Source: Xiphias gladius | Taxonomy: Eukaryota > Chordata > Actinopteri > Istiophoriformes > Xiphiidae | NCBI RefSeq assembly: GCF_016859285.1 | Contig: NC_053414.1 | Location: forward strand, 13,021,517-13,085,516 | Length of the DNA: 64,000 nucleotides | Direction: 5' to 3' | Part shown: positions 1 to 19,507 of the stretch, piece after piece | Position numbering within the stretch: the first letter of the stretch is position 1 | How the letters are laid out: every line of letters starts with the position of its first letter | The notes under the pieces: generated by a model | The model's database searches: none | What the model was told of the DNA's origin: nothing | What the model saw: only the letters and a program-made list of their open reading frames with translations | Translations under genes and position numbers: made by a program

Positions 1-585
1 GAATATAGGGAGACTACTTAATTAGACAAATACCTAAGTAAAATATGTTCTGCTTTAGACTCAATTATGGAGCTAAAAGGAGCAGAAGTGCACTGACAAC
101 ACTGGAGATTCCCAAATATTTAACTATTAGACCACAGATACCATTGTTAATATATTTTATATATATAATATGTTTTATTCAGGTCCTTGTTACATATACA
201 GTAAGTTCTCCATCTAGTTTGATGTTATAGTTGATTATATAATTTGCTGATTTTAATTTGCTGCCTCGTATGAAGCACTATGTAACCTGGATTTTGAAAA
301 GATTATTATTATCAGTAGTAGTATTAGTAGTAATAGTATTTAGTATTGCACTTCTGTAGCTGTCTTCTGTAGGTGAAAAAACAACAACTTTTAATCAGTA
401 ACAAAAATAAATACAAACCTGGTGGCATACTGTGCAGTGAAAAGACTTTGATAAGAAACTTTACACAACGTTGAATTTCATTTTATATAGACATTATCGC
501 GATTGTTACTGATCTGTAGAGAATTAATTAACTATTTTCTGGAAGTCAACGTGACAACAAAATTTATAAAACATAAAGGAAGTGA

Positions 586-1014
586 CTAACTTCTGATTTT
601 TTGGAGAATCTGTTTCATACAGCTGGAGTGCTCGTGCCTTCCCTGCTGCTGGGGATCCACAGTCGGGGTCGGGTAGAGTCCTCCTCGGGGGATGTGGGTG
701 CTGCTTCCCCCGCCGGTGTAGCTGCCCAGGCCGCTGCTGCAGCTGCTGCTGGAGGTGGTGGACACCGACCTCCTGCCGGGACTCGCTGGAGGCCAGTCGG
801 CTTCCATAATCTCATCCTCGGGCTCAAAACCCGGGTTATCCCGGCTCCATGCTTGTCTCGACGGAGGGGACGGGGTGCCTATAACCCCTCCGAGACCCAG
901 GTCTTGATGCTGGATGTTTTCCATCTCTATCCCCTCGCTGGAGTCGAGTCTGTGCGTCAACCTGCCAGTTTGGCTCTGCGGCAGCTGCTGGGGTCTGACT
1001 CGGGATGAACTCAT
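586..1014 (-). CDS. First coding exon of an unidentified Ser-rich gene (partial)
   Basis: A 142-codon reading frame opens with [15 protein letters not shown]. It contains an acidic stretch ([13 protein letters not shown]) followed by a dense serine run ([17 protein letters not shown]) and ends in KQILQKIR. The likely splice donor on the minus strand is AA|GTTAGT at about 590, so the last in-frame codons before the stop are probably intronic. Composition is clearly coding-like: GC-rich against AT-rich flanks, no interruptions. The DNA just upstream on this strand (about 1015-1620) is relatively CpG-rich and fits a 5' UTR/promoter. The protein looks intrinsically disordered, with no signal peptide or membrane segment. 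The rest of the gene must lie left of the window. I do not recognise the family. An overlapping plus-strand frame (601-1008) is its shadow. Confidence 0.6.
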   Translation of the reverse strand: MSSSRVRPQQLPQSQTGRLTHRLDSSEGIEMENIQHQDLGLGGVIGTPSPPSRQAWSRDNPGFEPEDEIMEADWPPASPGRRSVSTTSSSSCSSGLGSYTGGGSSTHIPRGGLYPTPTVDPQQQGRHEHSSCMKQILQKIRS

Positions 1015-1620
1015 GGTTCCAGTTAGCTATATTTTTCTTTTATCTGATGTGGAGCATCTGGAAAAGTTAACTGTTTTCCACAAAAAAATCACTGGTAACT
1101 GTTTATAACGGCCGAAGCGTTTCAGGCATTTTCGCTTGGGAGATCCTCAACTGTTAAACGCCTGTAAACCAAAAACAGACAGATTGGGAAAGTTAGTCAA
1201 ATAACTAGCTAAACAACCTAGTTACATACAACCTTACACTGTATGTAAAAGTCACAGTAGAGGTATTTAATTAACGCTATCCTGCTCTTTACAGCCAATC
1301 TAAGTAGTTAGTTTTCACCCTCGCAAGACCGTTAAGAAAAACTTTCCTTGAGAAAACATCGAGCGAGCTTCAACTGCGTCTCAAAAAGCGCTTTCCATTG
1401 CTCTAAAACGATGCCTTCAAAGTGTTTAAAGTTGTGAGATGTTAAACTATTTACGTGGGTTTAACGACCGCGTTAAAAAGAAGTGTTTAAGTGGAGGAAG
1501 AGAGATACTTTTCTTGTCCCAGGACAGCCATCTTGTTCCTGAATTTTGTTCCCCCAAAAACGCTCACTCTCATTTGTTCGGGACTCAGATTACATTAGAA
1601 GTCATGGCGTCGCAGTAAAA
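1015..1620 (-). promoter_or_regulatory. Probable promoter/5' UTR of the minus-strand gene
   Basis: The region just upstream of the minus-strand ATG at 1014 has many more CpGs than the surrounding AT-rich DNA (for example around 1110-1150, 1320-1400 and 1555-1610). No TATA box was recognised. The boundary is approximate and rests only on composition and position. Confidence 0.3.
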
Positions 1621-2049
1621 GATTTTAAAAATTTTCCATTTTTCTTCACTGAAACATCATTCGTGTCGTTTTTATTAAACGTCTTCCTAAATTAACGGTT
1701 TGAATTTACAGCTTGTAAATACCAGACTAGTTTGGGAGTGTTTTGGCTGATTCGTAAAAATAAGAACTCAATTCCCCAAAGAAATAGTTTTCTCTAAAAT
1801 CAGTCATTAAAAGCTTTTTAACTCTTAATGAAGACCAGCGGGCCTCGCATTTGCTTAAAAATATTTAAAACATTTTCAGATGAATAGAGAAGATAGTTAC
1901 ATAACCTCTTTATGTTCGCCCAGTCGTTGCTATGACAACAAACCACTTACCCGAGAGGAGCACCTTCCAACAGCAAGGCCACTCAAAGGTGTTTTACACA
2001 TGAACAGGTAAAAGGCCGCCACCTCCTCCTCTACAGGACCCCTAGAATG

Positions 2050-2290
2050 AAAGAGACGTCCTTATTGTCGTTTTGTGTGTCTCCATGTGGTTGTTTTGTG
2101 TCTCTTTATGGTCATTTTTGGTCTCTTTGGTAATTTTTGTTTTACATTTTTGGTCAGTTTTGTTGTCTTTATACTCGTTTCGCATCTCTCTGTGTTCGTT
2201 CTGCAACTCTTTGGTCGTTTTTCGTGTCTTTATTGTCATTTTTAGTCCCTTCGTCATCTTTTTGCATCACTTTGTGGTCATTTTGTGTCC
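2050..2290 (-). repeat. Degenerate minisatellite, ACAAAGAGAC-type, inverted copy
   Basis: About nine imperfect units of 25-30 bp read TTTTGTGTCTCTTTGTGGTC on this strand. The complement is the teleost ACAAAGAGACACAAAATGACC-type repeat. The same family lies in the opposite orientation at about 22590-22770. Confidence 0.75.
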
Positions 2291-2317
2291 TTCAACTCTG
2301 CTCTATTACAATTATCA

Positions 2318-2348
<31 letters not shown>

Positions 2349-3029
2349 TTTGGTATGGTTTTCAAAATGAAGAGTTTTTATTTTGGGTTAGATTTTGTTC
2401 AACTTTTTCTGTGACCAAACTGATGGGGCATAAATTGTCTGCTTTACTCCACTTGAAAGACACAAAGCCTGTTTGGCCACTTGGTGGTGCTCTGCATCCA
2501 GATTTGATAAAGCCAATACATACACCTATACAACAACAATGACACGACAACTAGAACCTGAAGTATGCACCCCACTTGTCAAATTTGTGTCAAAGCACAA
2601 TTCACACAATTGACCTTCACAGTGACCTCATTTTGGAAATTAGTGAAATTTGCATTATTATTGTTAGATTTGCAGAAATTTGCCATTATGAATATACAAT
2701 ACTACATGAGACTACAACCCTAATGGTTTGGATTCATAGTCATTTGTTTTTGGTGCTAACGGTGTCGCTAATCAGAAACTTAAAAGCAGCTCCCTCATAT
2801 CGGTTAAAAGGAATTGTTTTGGGGGACAGTTTTATGAAGAAGCACTATATTTCACTTAATGACTGACTAAACGTTTGTCAGTCTAGAACAGGTCTCTGCA
2901 GCTGACCTGAAAGGAGCAGGTGGAACGCAAACAACTGTAATGGCCTTTCATAAGGTGACATGTCCAAGTTTATAAAATCTGGTACATCTGGCATACTTTT
3001 ACTTCTGCATTTATGTCCTGTGGTCAGGA

Positions 3030-3605
3030 CCTAACCAGGGGGGTGGGTCCAGCATTAAGAAGAGAGGCATGATGCACCTGGACAAGCTGGCCAGGGGGGG
3101 CTGGCTCTATGGTCAGCAAGGAGCTGGACTCTCTGGTAACGGTGGCAGAGAGAAGGACCCTGTGCAAACTGCTGTCTACCATGGACAATGACAGTCCCCC
3201 ACTGCACCCCACCGTAATGAAGCAGAGGTGTATGCTCAGTGGCAACCTTCGTCCCCAGAGCTATTAGGCTCCTCAGCTCTTCCAAGCAAGGCAGGAGGGA
3301 TTTGAGTACTAGGCCTGATGCTCTGCTCTGTTTTTACTATATTTCAGTGGCTATATTAGCCCTGCTCATTATGCACTTCAAGTCACTATTTATTGTCAGT
3401 GCACAATCATTTTTGCACTGTCGAATTATTTATCTACTGCATCAACAGTCTGATATGTACAGGACCCTAAAGTTCAAGTCTTTAGAATCTTATGTCTATG
3501 TATAGTGCAGTTACTTTATACAGGCTAATTTGTATTGTGTGTATTCAATTATTTGTCATATTAAGCTATTCTTATCAATAGCATCAATAAAGTATCCATC
3601 TATCT
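3030..3605 (+). mobile_element. Non-LTR retrotransposon 3' fragment (LINE ORF2 tail)
   Basis: The plus strand encodes an interrupted C-terminal tail typical of fish LINE reverse-transcriptase ORFs. One frame gives SKELDSLVTVAERRTL followed by a TMDNDSPPLHP-like stretch at about 3112-3265. A second frame continues with VPRAIRLLSSSKQG at about 3251-3294, so at least one frameshift is present. The segment ends about 300 bp further on with AATAAAGTATCCATCTATCT, which resembles a LINE 3' end with a short tandem tail. It is a dead, 5'-truncated copy. L2/Rex1-like is the best guess for the clade. Confidence 0.65.
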
Positions 3606-5289
3606 GGTCATTTTAGATTTTAGATCATTAACACTTTATGTGATAATCATTTTGACATGTTGATTTTGACACTTAATAGGCTTAGTCAAAACCACATCTG
3701 TGACATTTATTTTTGAGATCCTGTATGATTCACAACATGGGGGGAAAAAAAGTTGGCATCACAAAATGATCTGCATTATACTTCAGCTTATTTCCTTTGG
3801 GAACTAATTATTTGATATTTTATTTTGAAAAGAAAAATACTAACTGGACACTAACATGTTTTAGCTAATTAAAACATAAATTAAAAAATGGCTCCTGTCT
3901 GCACTGGATGACGGCATTGAAGATGTAGAATTTTAAGTCAAGTTAGTGGTGAAAGAGAGAACTTCTGAATACATGTTTACTCAGAAAAAAGGATGGTAGA
4001 TTTCTTTCCCCATTAATCACACTGTAAGCACATTAGGAAGAGATCTCTTAATGGCCATAATAAACAGCATGCAAAACGTCAATGTCCATATAGGCACCTG
4101 ACTATTGTTTTAAGATACGCTTGAAAAGTTGTGAACCCATCCTCTAGAAGTAAAGAATGGTCACAATCAAAGCATCAGGATTAATTTTTTGTACTTAAAA
4201 AAGCTCCTCCAGAACCAAAGATTAATTATGTTACTGTTTTCACAAGCTGAGTAGTACTCCTTGTGAAGATTTAACTTTTCTTCAAGTGTAAAATAAGTGG
4301 AATGTACTTTCAAAACTGTAGGACATACAATTAAATGGTAAATTATATACAATAACTAAAGACACTAAATAAAAAATATTTAAAAAAAAAATAAAAATAG
4401 TAAAAATAAAATAGATATTAAAGCTAGACTGTAGTACATGCTGAATATACACTGTACAATGATAGTAATATGTTGTAATAGACTGTACATTAGGGCAAGT
4501 TAGGGGTGAATTCTATAAAAGCTGTACAATGAGGTGCAGGATTGTGCACGGAAAAGCAGCTGCAACAGGCCGCCACTAGAGCGGCGCCACCTTCCTTCCA
4601 TGTGCCAAAAGCGCCCAGTTTTTTCAAGAAGACCTCATTAAATATGCAAATGCTTGCAAAAAATGTGTGAAAACTCAAATTAAGCACCTGTCAAAATAAA
4701 AACTGTATTTGTATTATAAAGTACTTTTGAGTTTCAGGTGGGCTAAAAAAAGACAACAAATAATAGTAGTGAGTACTGTGCAAGACAAGATGAGTATGAT
4801 CATCACCGTTACGTTAAGTGTAAGCGCAGTTGTGGGGAAACAGTAGTACACTGTAAAAAAAAAGTCATACAGGAATTTAGTGGAATCAACTAATGTTTTC
4901 TGGTTAACGTAAATTTATGTTTTATTAACTTCAAGTTCATTTACAGGTTTTTTTTTGTTTTGTTCAGACCACGTCAGCATTAGATGTTCTAACTTGAGCT
5001 CTTTTGACTTGAAATAAGTTGAATGAATGTACTGCTGAGAGTTCACTCAACTCATTAAATTAAGTTTTTAAAACAAACAAAACTTTATAAATATTTTGTA
5101 GTTAGAAGAAAACAGATATGATGGAAACTCGTTGTGTCTCATCATGTTTCTCATCATAATACTGAAAACAGAGCAACCATGATGAAAGTTAGCAATAAAT
5201 TCACTCCCTAACCCTGTACACATAAAATATTTTCTAAATAGCAACCATCAGCAGCCTTGCATGCTGCATTTGTGCTAATTCTGATATAA

Positions 5290-5490
5290 AGTTATCCATC
5301 CATTTTCTGCAGCTTGTCCTGGGTTGGGTCGCGGTGGCGGCAGGTTAAGCACGGTAGTCCAGACATCCGTCTGCCTCCTGGGGGATCCCGATGACCCCGG
5401 TGACATATACGGTGTCTCCAGGGTGCTCTGGGTCTACCCCGGGGTGCCCTGTTGGACGTGCCCGGTAAACCTCCGATGGAAGGAAGTTCA
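5290..5490. repeat. Dispersed teleost repeat fragment
   Basis: It begins ATCCATCCATTTTCTGCAGC and continues with a GC-rich stretch containing GGTCGCGGTGG, GGGGGATCCCGA and CTACCCCGGGGT. This matches from memory a very common fish repeat with GGTCGCGGGGG and TCTTCCCCGGGG landmarks. It is GC-rich against AT-rich flanks. A short piece of the same start (ATCCATCCAT) appears near 18690. Confidence 0.55.
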
Positions 5491-7430
5491 ATAAATTAAC
5501 AAATCTAAATCCACCAAGCTAAGACAAGGGTTTACGAAACAAGCGATATTTAATCAAGATGGCATTTTATGGTGTTAGAAGAACGCATTACTTTTTTTTA
5601 TTCATGTATTTGACCTAACCTGAAGTTTGAAGGCAGCCTTCGGTCATATTTTTAAACGCTTACGTTTTACAGTGCAGTAGAAAGTCTTGGGGGCGGGGTT
5701 GGTTGGCTGATGTCATAATTTATGTTGCCCAGTGTAAACAGTCCATTGGCTGGGTCGTTGTGATGGGGGTTCCCTGCCCCAGATTGCAGGGGTAAAACAA
5801 TAAATCGGCCCTATCACTTTAAATCTTCAATCTCTGGTACAGCAGAGATCATAAACTGTCAAGGAGTGGAGCGGGGGAAATATTACATTTCACCTGGGAT
5901 ACTCTGTATTTCAGAACAGTTTACATTACTCATAGTTATTTATTTAAAATAATTCTGTCTACATAGATAGGTCTTTCATAAGGTAAGTTAGCCATCATCC
6001 AAGCTAAGTCAGCTATGAGACGGCTGATAACTAAGCTAACTGTAGCCGCTAATGTTAGCTGTATTGTCTTTTCAAAACCACGACTGCTCGATAAACAGCC
6101 AGCAACCTGTCCAAGTTGCCAGCTAGCTGTGTCGCTAATGTACAAATAGTCCACATTAGCGTTGTAATCAGAATGTTTGAGAATCAATCAAATGTGTCAA
6201 TTCTACCTTCCTTTGTTTTCCTCGAGCTAGCATAGCATTGAACTTGTTTCATTGATAACCGTTCGACAGTCAGTGTAAGTTGTGGATGATTTTTATGTTA
6301 AAGTTTGGGTGAGCTAAATACCGCCTAAGGTTTTTAGCAGTTACGATACAACACCATAAAAATAAGGAGTTGATGTTGTCAATTGTGGAGCCTCTCTAGG
6401 ATAACATGGGCATACTTTATTAGTGCACTACAATGGCTATCACCGGGCTTAACGTGATTTCGGCTTGATGATTCCCCACGCTTGTAACCAGCGTGCAAGT
6501 TGTTTGTCTTAAAGTAAAACTAATTCCTTGTCAGTTGTCATTTTTTCTGCGTTGACCGACAACGCCAACGTGTTTCTTTTAATTATATCGCTCCCGCCCA
6601 GTGTAAAACTGTCCACCGGCTGTGGGAAAAACGACGACGCCACAAGTTAGCTACAGCTAATGTTAGCGAGCAATGTGCGAGGAGGCCGGCAGATTAGTAT
6701 TAATATTCCTTCAGTTGTTTTTACAGTCTGGACAACGTTGACGTGACAGACAGTGTAGGCGAACAGTGCCCCCGACTTCTGTACAACAGGTTTATATGTT
6801 GCAAATTGTGAATCTGTCATGTCATATCGCTAATGAACATGCGACAAATGTGAGGTGTGGAAGTTGTTGTTAGCATCGACATGAAAGGCCTCATAAAGTA
6901 GGCCACTTATCTACAAAGCCATGCTCAGATGTGTGTGTCAGATCTACATGATGCATAGTTTTATGTGTAGGGTTTTAATTGCAGTAAAGTTTGTTTTCCA
7001 CGATGCCTAACTTGAACGGCTGCATCAGTAGCTTCCCCTTTTTTTTTCTTTTTTTTTTTTTTTCTCTACCGACAACCGGGTTCTCTCTTTGTCTCATTGG
7101 ATGGACGTGATGGCGCAGTTGGATGTGAGCTACTGTGTTAGCCAGCGAGCTTAACTGTCAGCTGTCTTGCCTCTGTCATAGGACTGATGTGGGTCAGATG
7201 AACCATGGGCCTAATGAGACAAAGAAGGTGAAACGTTGTTCTGTCAAAAGGAAACGCCTAAATTCACATTTTACACTTTGTGACGCAACTATGTTATTTA
7301 CGTGAGGCACAGTAAACGTTCATAAGTAATAAAATGGGCTTCCTTAAAATGGCCTGATCTCACTCAGTTCATGTAGTGGTCTAACAGATTCTCAGCTGAA
7401 TTTTCCTAGTCATCGTCTCCTACACTCAGC

Positions 7431-7640
7431 TGCCAGTTTATTAGGTACCTCTAGTTAAAACTAATGCAGTTGAATAAAGCAGCCCTTCAACAAACTCAGT
7501 CCTTTATGAAAATTAAATTGGTTAGTTTTTGTATAGACTCTGTTAGAGCGGTGTTGCTTTAACTGTGTTTTGAGGTTGTAGTTAGTGGTGCTGTTGAACT
7601 GTATTGCATTACTACAGACAAATGAGATGTCAAAATAAAA
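7431..7640. repeat. Dispersed repeat (TTAGGTACCTCTAG family)
   Basis: It starts TTTATTAGGTACCTCTAG, followed by TTAAAACTAATGCAGTTGAA and then GTGGTGCTGTTGAACTGTAT. A diverged copy (CAGCTAAAACTCATGCGG onward) sits at about 53330-53502, inserted inside another repeat. It lies in the 5' non-coding part of G3BP2. Confidence 0.55.
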
Positions 7641-7892
7641 TGATAGAAATACTTTTCATGACAATGCAGTACAATTCACCAGCACCACAAACTACGGCCT
7701 CCATAATGAGTAAAGTTTAATCAGCGTCTCTCCTAAAACATTTTTAAAAGAAAGTAAACACAAGACCTTCATGAAGGCAGGAATTGTTGTTGTTGTTTTA
7801 GACTGCATTATTTTACTCGAGTGTACCTCATAGAGTGCCACCTGAGTGTACATGTATACATATCTTGTATTTCCAGATAGCATCACAACTAA

Positions 7893-15222
<7,330 letters not shown>

Positions 15223-16025
15223 GGAGAGCACCACCTGCAGTGTGGAAGTAGTACCGTGTTCTTCATCTTCAACCGTTCTCGTTAACGAAAAGAAATCTTC
15301 ATGTATAAACGTATATATTTGTTTTTTTTGTTTATTTTTTATTTTTGTTCCCTCTTTGTTTTGGAATGTGACACAGCCTGTCAACCATTTGTTTGTGAAA
15401 TAGACAAAAAAAAATACGCAAACAAAAAATTTCGCTTATTAGTTGTGAGCTGAGCATCCTTTTCAGGTATCTCAAGAATTCACAAACTTTAATTTGTAAA
15501 TTCGTGAAAAAAGGCAAACCAACCAGGAGTAATCTGCCACATTAGGAGGGACTGATGAGACTTAACTACGATAATACAGCCCATCATTTGGAAAAGAGAT
15601 TATATGCCTTGACTTAACTGGGGCGCTGCTTCACGAAATCCCTCTATTGCACATTTTATATGGTAGTTTTCTGCCCGTTACTGTTGGAAAAGAGTGAGAT
15701 GCAAAATTTGTGCAGTTCCATGGGAAAAGCTTGCCTTTTACTTTTTTCCTTTTGAGAGACCACTGCTTCAAAAATGCATAACGCACTCATCAATATGCAC
15801 TAATGGGTACTTTTGTGGTGTTACATTGACATCCATGCTCGGAACGCAGCTGGAGAGACCTCTTTTGTCTCAAAGCGATACGACTTACCGGGGCAGGCCT
15901 CGCTCACAGCCCGTCTGCTGTGACCAATGTACTTTTCACACTTTTGACCCAAATACGCATCAATTACTGCTGGATGGACAAGATGACAAGTAAATCTGCA
16001 TTATATTTTTCCTCGTTTATAAGTC

Positions 16026-16031
16026 AATAAA
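16026..16031 (+). terminator. Candidate poly(A) signal, G3BP2 proximal
   Basis: AATAAA about 800 nt after the stop, but it runs into an A tract, so genomic A-richness may confuse 3'-end mapping here. Confidence 0.4.
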
Positions 16032-16280
16032 AAAAAAAAAAGCTCAAATCCTGGACTTTCACCAAATGAGTGGGGGGACAAAGGATAAACAAGAAACAAA
16101 GTTGGACAATAGAAGAGTGGTGGTAATGATGGCGGCTCGCTCTGTTTTTTTTTTTTTTTTTTTTTGGATTCCAAGTTTGTTTTTCTTCATGTTTTTCCCT
16201 GCCAGCTAAACCGCGAACCTGGGATGGACGAAACCTCCGTCCCTCTTCCCTCCCTTCCTGTCATAAGTGCGGAGTAACAG

Positions 16281-16286
16281 AATAAA
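16281..16286 (+). terminator. Candidate poly(A) signal, G3BP2
   Basis: AATAAA in the context CAGAATAAATGTAC, followed by a T/G-rich stretch (about 16310-16345) suitable as a downstream element. Confidence 0.5.
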
Positions 16287-18248
16287 TGTACAGCAAAGAT
16301 CATAGTTTACTGTATGTTTTGTTTTATGTATATTTTTTCATTTCTCTCTTGACTTGATAAAAGCATGATGGTGCCTTCTATTTCACCTTTTCCAGTCTTA
16401 CTAAAGCGTAAAGCGGTTCGGGGCTTGCTGCCTCCTAATATACAGAGCTGCTCATTTTGAACTATTGTCTACTGGGAGCAGATTTTAAAAAAAAAAAAAA
16501 AACCTGCAGTATTCACAAGAATTAAGTTTTTTCAGGTGCATATTTCATTTTTCCATACTGTTTTACTACCTAAGATGATCTGCTGTGAGTTTTGTACATT
16601 TGTTTTGTATTGTGTCTGTTCTGGGTTTTGTAGAGACAATAGGTGCCTCGAGTTCTATTTGATGTTAAATGGTTAAGAGGTGCATCTGAATAACAAACCC
16701 CCCCCCCCAAAAAAAAACGGTACATTAAAAAGATGGTGACAGTGAAATGCTTGGTCCTTGGTTTAACAAATCATAGCGCCACACAACCATGATTTCAGTA
16801 AACCAAGGTTTGCATTTTGAAGGTCTCACAATGTGATTCAGACTCTGTTGATCCTTGCTTTCAGCAGCACTTGGGTTAATTCCTGGACTCACAACTTGTC
16901 AGACTGTTCTTTTCTCAGCAACAATTTTGTAATGATCTGTGTAGGTGGGCTGGCCGCAGCTCCAGCCTACAGACAAGCAAATAATTTTGCTCACTTTTCT
17001 AGCCATTTATGCATTTGTATTTTCATATGCTGATTATTAATTTTGCTTATTTTATTCATTAATTTTTTATTATTGTTTTTGTTTTTTGTTTTTTCCATTC
17101 AAGGCAAGTCTAATCTGAATGCCTTACTAGTCGGCTCCTTGTTGTCAATTAGCGTGTTTTTGTTTTTACCACTCGGTAGGGAGGGAAGACCTTTGGTTTC
17201 AGCTGGAAAGGAGAACATGAAACACGAGATGTTATCTTTTATTTTTGTTGTTATCTTGCACTGAAATGGGAAGTGAAAATTGATGTAGCATTTTCTGGAC
17301 AAATATACTAATGAGGTCTTCCTTGTCTGGTGGTATTGCACTATCTCCAGCATTTCTGGGACAATCTGTCAGTTTGAACACAGCCTCTCTACCCAAATTA
17401 CTCATCTGGCAACGAAAAAAAGAATCGGCATGAAATAATGTTTGCTCTCTCTGGCAGTTAAAATGAGATTTAATGTACAGACATGGCATATTTAATGTAG
17501 TTTTTGGCTGCTCTCCCTTGTAGTTGGGATTTAAATATTTTCAGACTTGAGAATAGTTTTCAATAGAGACCCTTAATTAGTTACCATCAGCCTTTGACAC
17601 AGTGTTAGAGGAAAAACTACAGCCCTTTTGAGTTTGAATGTTTTTAACAAATGGTTCTCATGGGTGCCTATACCCCAAATGTTTGTCAGGTAATTGCTTA
17701 ACATGAGCACTTGGCTGGAGTCGTACTTTCTACAGCAATGGTCAATGAAGAGAGTGGTGAAGAAGAGCCATCATGCTTTCAGACCAATCTTGTGCTTTTA
17801 CATTGTAGCATTGGTAAAAATGTTTGAGCATATTAAATTTAAGGTTGGATAGTTCTTCTTTTTCACTGAGTTTTTCAACGACCCACCCTTTTCCAAACTT
17901 AAAAGGATCCTCAAAAGCAGAACAAAGAGGTGGAAAAGGAAAAAAAAAAAAAAAGCTGTAAATTTATTTTCCTGTGGTTGGAAATGCAGTAGAGTGGATC
18001 CTCATTGTGAATCATTCCAGTCCTTTTTTTGAATGGAAATAGAAGTACATTCTTGGCTTTAGCAGATGTGGTAAACAGTTGGCTGCCATCTTAATTTTAC
18101 TGTGTTTACCCTTGTTGCTAGTACAAAATTGTTGCAGGTGGAGAATCGTTTTTGTTTTTTTGTTTTTAGTTTGTTTTTTTTTTTTGTTTTTTTCTTTGTT
18201 TTTTTTTTTTTTTTTCTTTCCATTTTGAATGTGTTGGACTTAACATAC

Positions 18249-18254
18249 AATAAA
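18249..18254 (+). terminator. Candidate poly(A) signal, G3BP2 distal
   Basis: AATAAA in ACATACAATAAACTAC, followed by TTTGTCCTGTTT. It is the last strong signal before the convergent minus-strand gene. Confidence 0.45.
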
Positions 18255-19084
18255 CTACTGATATCAGCACCACTAATACGTTTGTCCTGTTTACAGGTGA
18301 CTCTGTAAGAGATCTTGTAAATAACTGTTGTTGCATGTTCACAATCTTTCCAAACCAGACAACACATGTAGAAAATTGGATTTGCCCCGGGCTTATGGAG
18401 TAGAGGAGATACTCCTTAGTGTGGCGTCAGTCGCGCTGCTAAGGACCGAAGATTTGACCGCAAAAGTTGTTAATGCAGGTTGAGCGGCAAGTAGAGAGAG
18501 CCTATGTTTCTGGTTTGTATTTTGCAAGAGTTACAACTTTTTTTGTTTTAATAACAAAATTTTTTTAAAACACCTGTTTCAGTCAGCAAACAGTGTTTCT
18601 GCTGTTGGCCACAGTAGACTCATAGTGGACAAATGTCAATTTTAGCAAATACTTAAAAACTTCAGTTAAATATTTTTTTAATTGGTTAATCCATCCATCA
18701 ATTTCTGACGCTTCAGTTAATGTGTCCGTTTCCAGGTCACATCAGTTGATTAGGAATTGTTACATGCAGCTGGGAAGTATTGACAAAATGTGACGTAAAA
18801 GCCAATCAATTCACGTACTTGATAAATAACTTAACTTCTTGTTCCTACTGGTTTTACATCATTCTTTGACTGGGACGACTGTGAAACGGTATTGGATTGC
18901 TTTCTCTGGCACTAAAAAGCTCTTAAAGTCTTCAGTTTAATCTGGTGAACACTGCAGAAACCCTGTTATCAACTCAAAGCATTTGTGTAACTGTTTAATA
19001 CACAGTTGCACCTTTTGCAATCTGTACCAATGGGATGTTAAAAGGATTGAATCAGTCTTGTTCAGTGGCACATCCCGCACCCCT

Positions 19085-19507
19085 TCAGTCACTGTCACTG
19101 TCTCCAGATGATGTTTCACTTGTAACATCAGACCCTTTAGCCAGGAGGGGACGTCTTCGATTTCCCTTTGGACTGACGCTGCTTTGAAGAAGCCGTCTTT
19201 GTTTTTCTCTCTGAAGATGCAAGAACCATTGAGGAACTGGGAGAAAGCCAGATGCTGCAGAAGGGGAGCGTGGAAGACCCTGATCTCCTCCTGGCATCAC
19301 AGCGCCTTGTCCGTAGGTGTCAGAAACCTCCACTGACTGGGAGAACATGTTAGGGCATAACAGGTAGGTGGTACGGAGGAAGAGGAGTTTAATGACAGGT
19401 GGAGGCAGAGTGGTGATAGGAGGGTTCTCATTTCTTGTATTAGCAACAGCAGCTGCTTTCACAAAAGGCTCTAAGATAATAAGCAATAACACAAGATTTT
19501 TCATCAC
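19085..19507 (-). CDS. Small secreted phosphoprotein-like protein; candidate ODAPH counterpart
   Basis: An uninterrupted 140-codon frame starts MMKNLVLLLIILEPF, a classic signal peptide probably cleaved near residues 18-21 (VKAAA|VA). A Pro-rich stretch (NPPITTLPPPVIK) follows, then a basic region (REKQRR, KGNRRR), and a tail ending SETSSGDSDSD. Secreted, proline-containing and Ser/acidic-tailed is the profile of SCPP/ODAPH-type mineralisation proteins; human ODAPH also has a TPPPA stretch and an RRRLQRGSSSEES tail. Human ODAPH lies convergent to G3BP2 with CDKL2 between, and this frame is convergent to G3BP2 here. An upstream non-coding exon may end at 19579 (CAAAAGAG|GTATGA), with an ATAAAAAG TATA-like box near 19690. 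Sequence similarity to ODAPH is weak, so the gene symbol is left empty. A chance ORF remains possible. Confidence 0.45.
   Translation of the reverse strand: MMKNLVLLLIILEPFVKAAAVANTRNENPPITTLPPPVIKLLFLRTTYLLCPNMFSQSVEVSDTYGQGAVMPGGDQGLPRSPSAASGFLPVPQWFLHLQREKQRRLLQSSVSPKGNRRRPLLAKGSDVTSETSSGDSDSD

Larger units (their letters stand above)
15223..18260 (+). other. g3bp2: G3BP2 3' UTR (extent approximate)
   Basis: Non-coding sequence after the TGA. Candidate poly(A) signals AATAAA occur at 16026-16031, 16281-16286 and 18249-18254, so short (about 1 kb) and long (about 3 kb) 3' UTRs are both possible. It contains T-rich tracts at 16145-16165 and 18155-18220. No competing gene was seen. Confidence 0.5.

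Noticed and set aside
1..585. Possible further exon of the minus-strand gene at the left edge
   Set aside because: The sequence is AT-rich with ATT/AGT simple repeats (about 301-345). No acceptor-donor pair with an open frame in phase could be supported.
601..1008. 135-codon plus-strand frame opposite the Ser-rich exon
   Set aside because: It is antisense to a frame with better coding features and a plausible donor. Its Ala/Gly runs are the mirror of the Ser/Leu codons.
18059..18367. Lys-rich and Phe-rich frames in the G3BP2 3' UTR and around 20.3-21.7 kb
   Set aside because: They arise from poly(T)/poly(A) tracts and lack any other coding sign.
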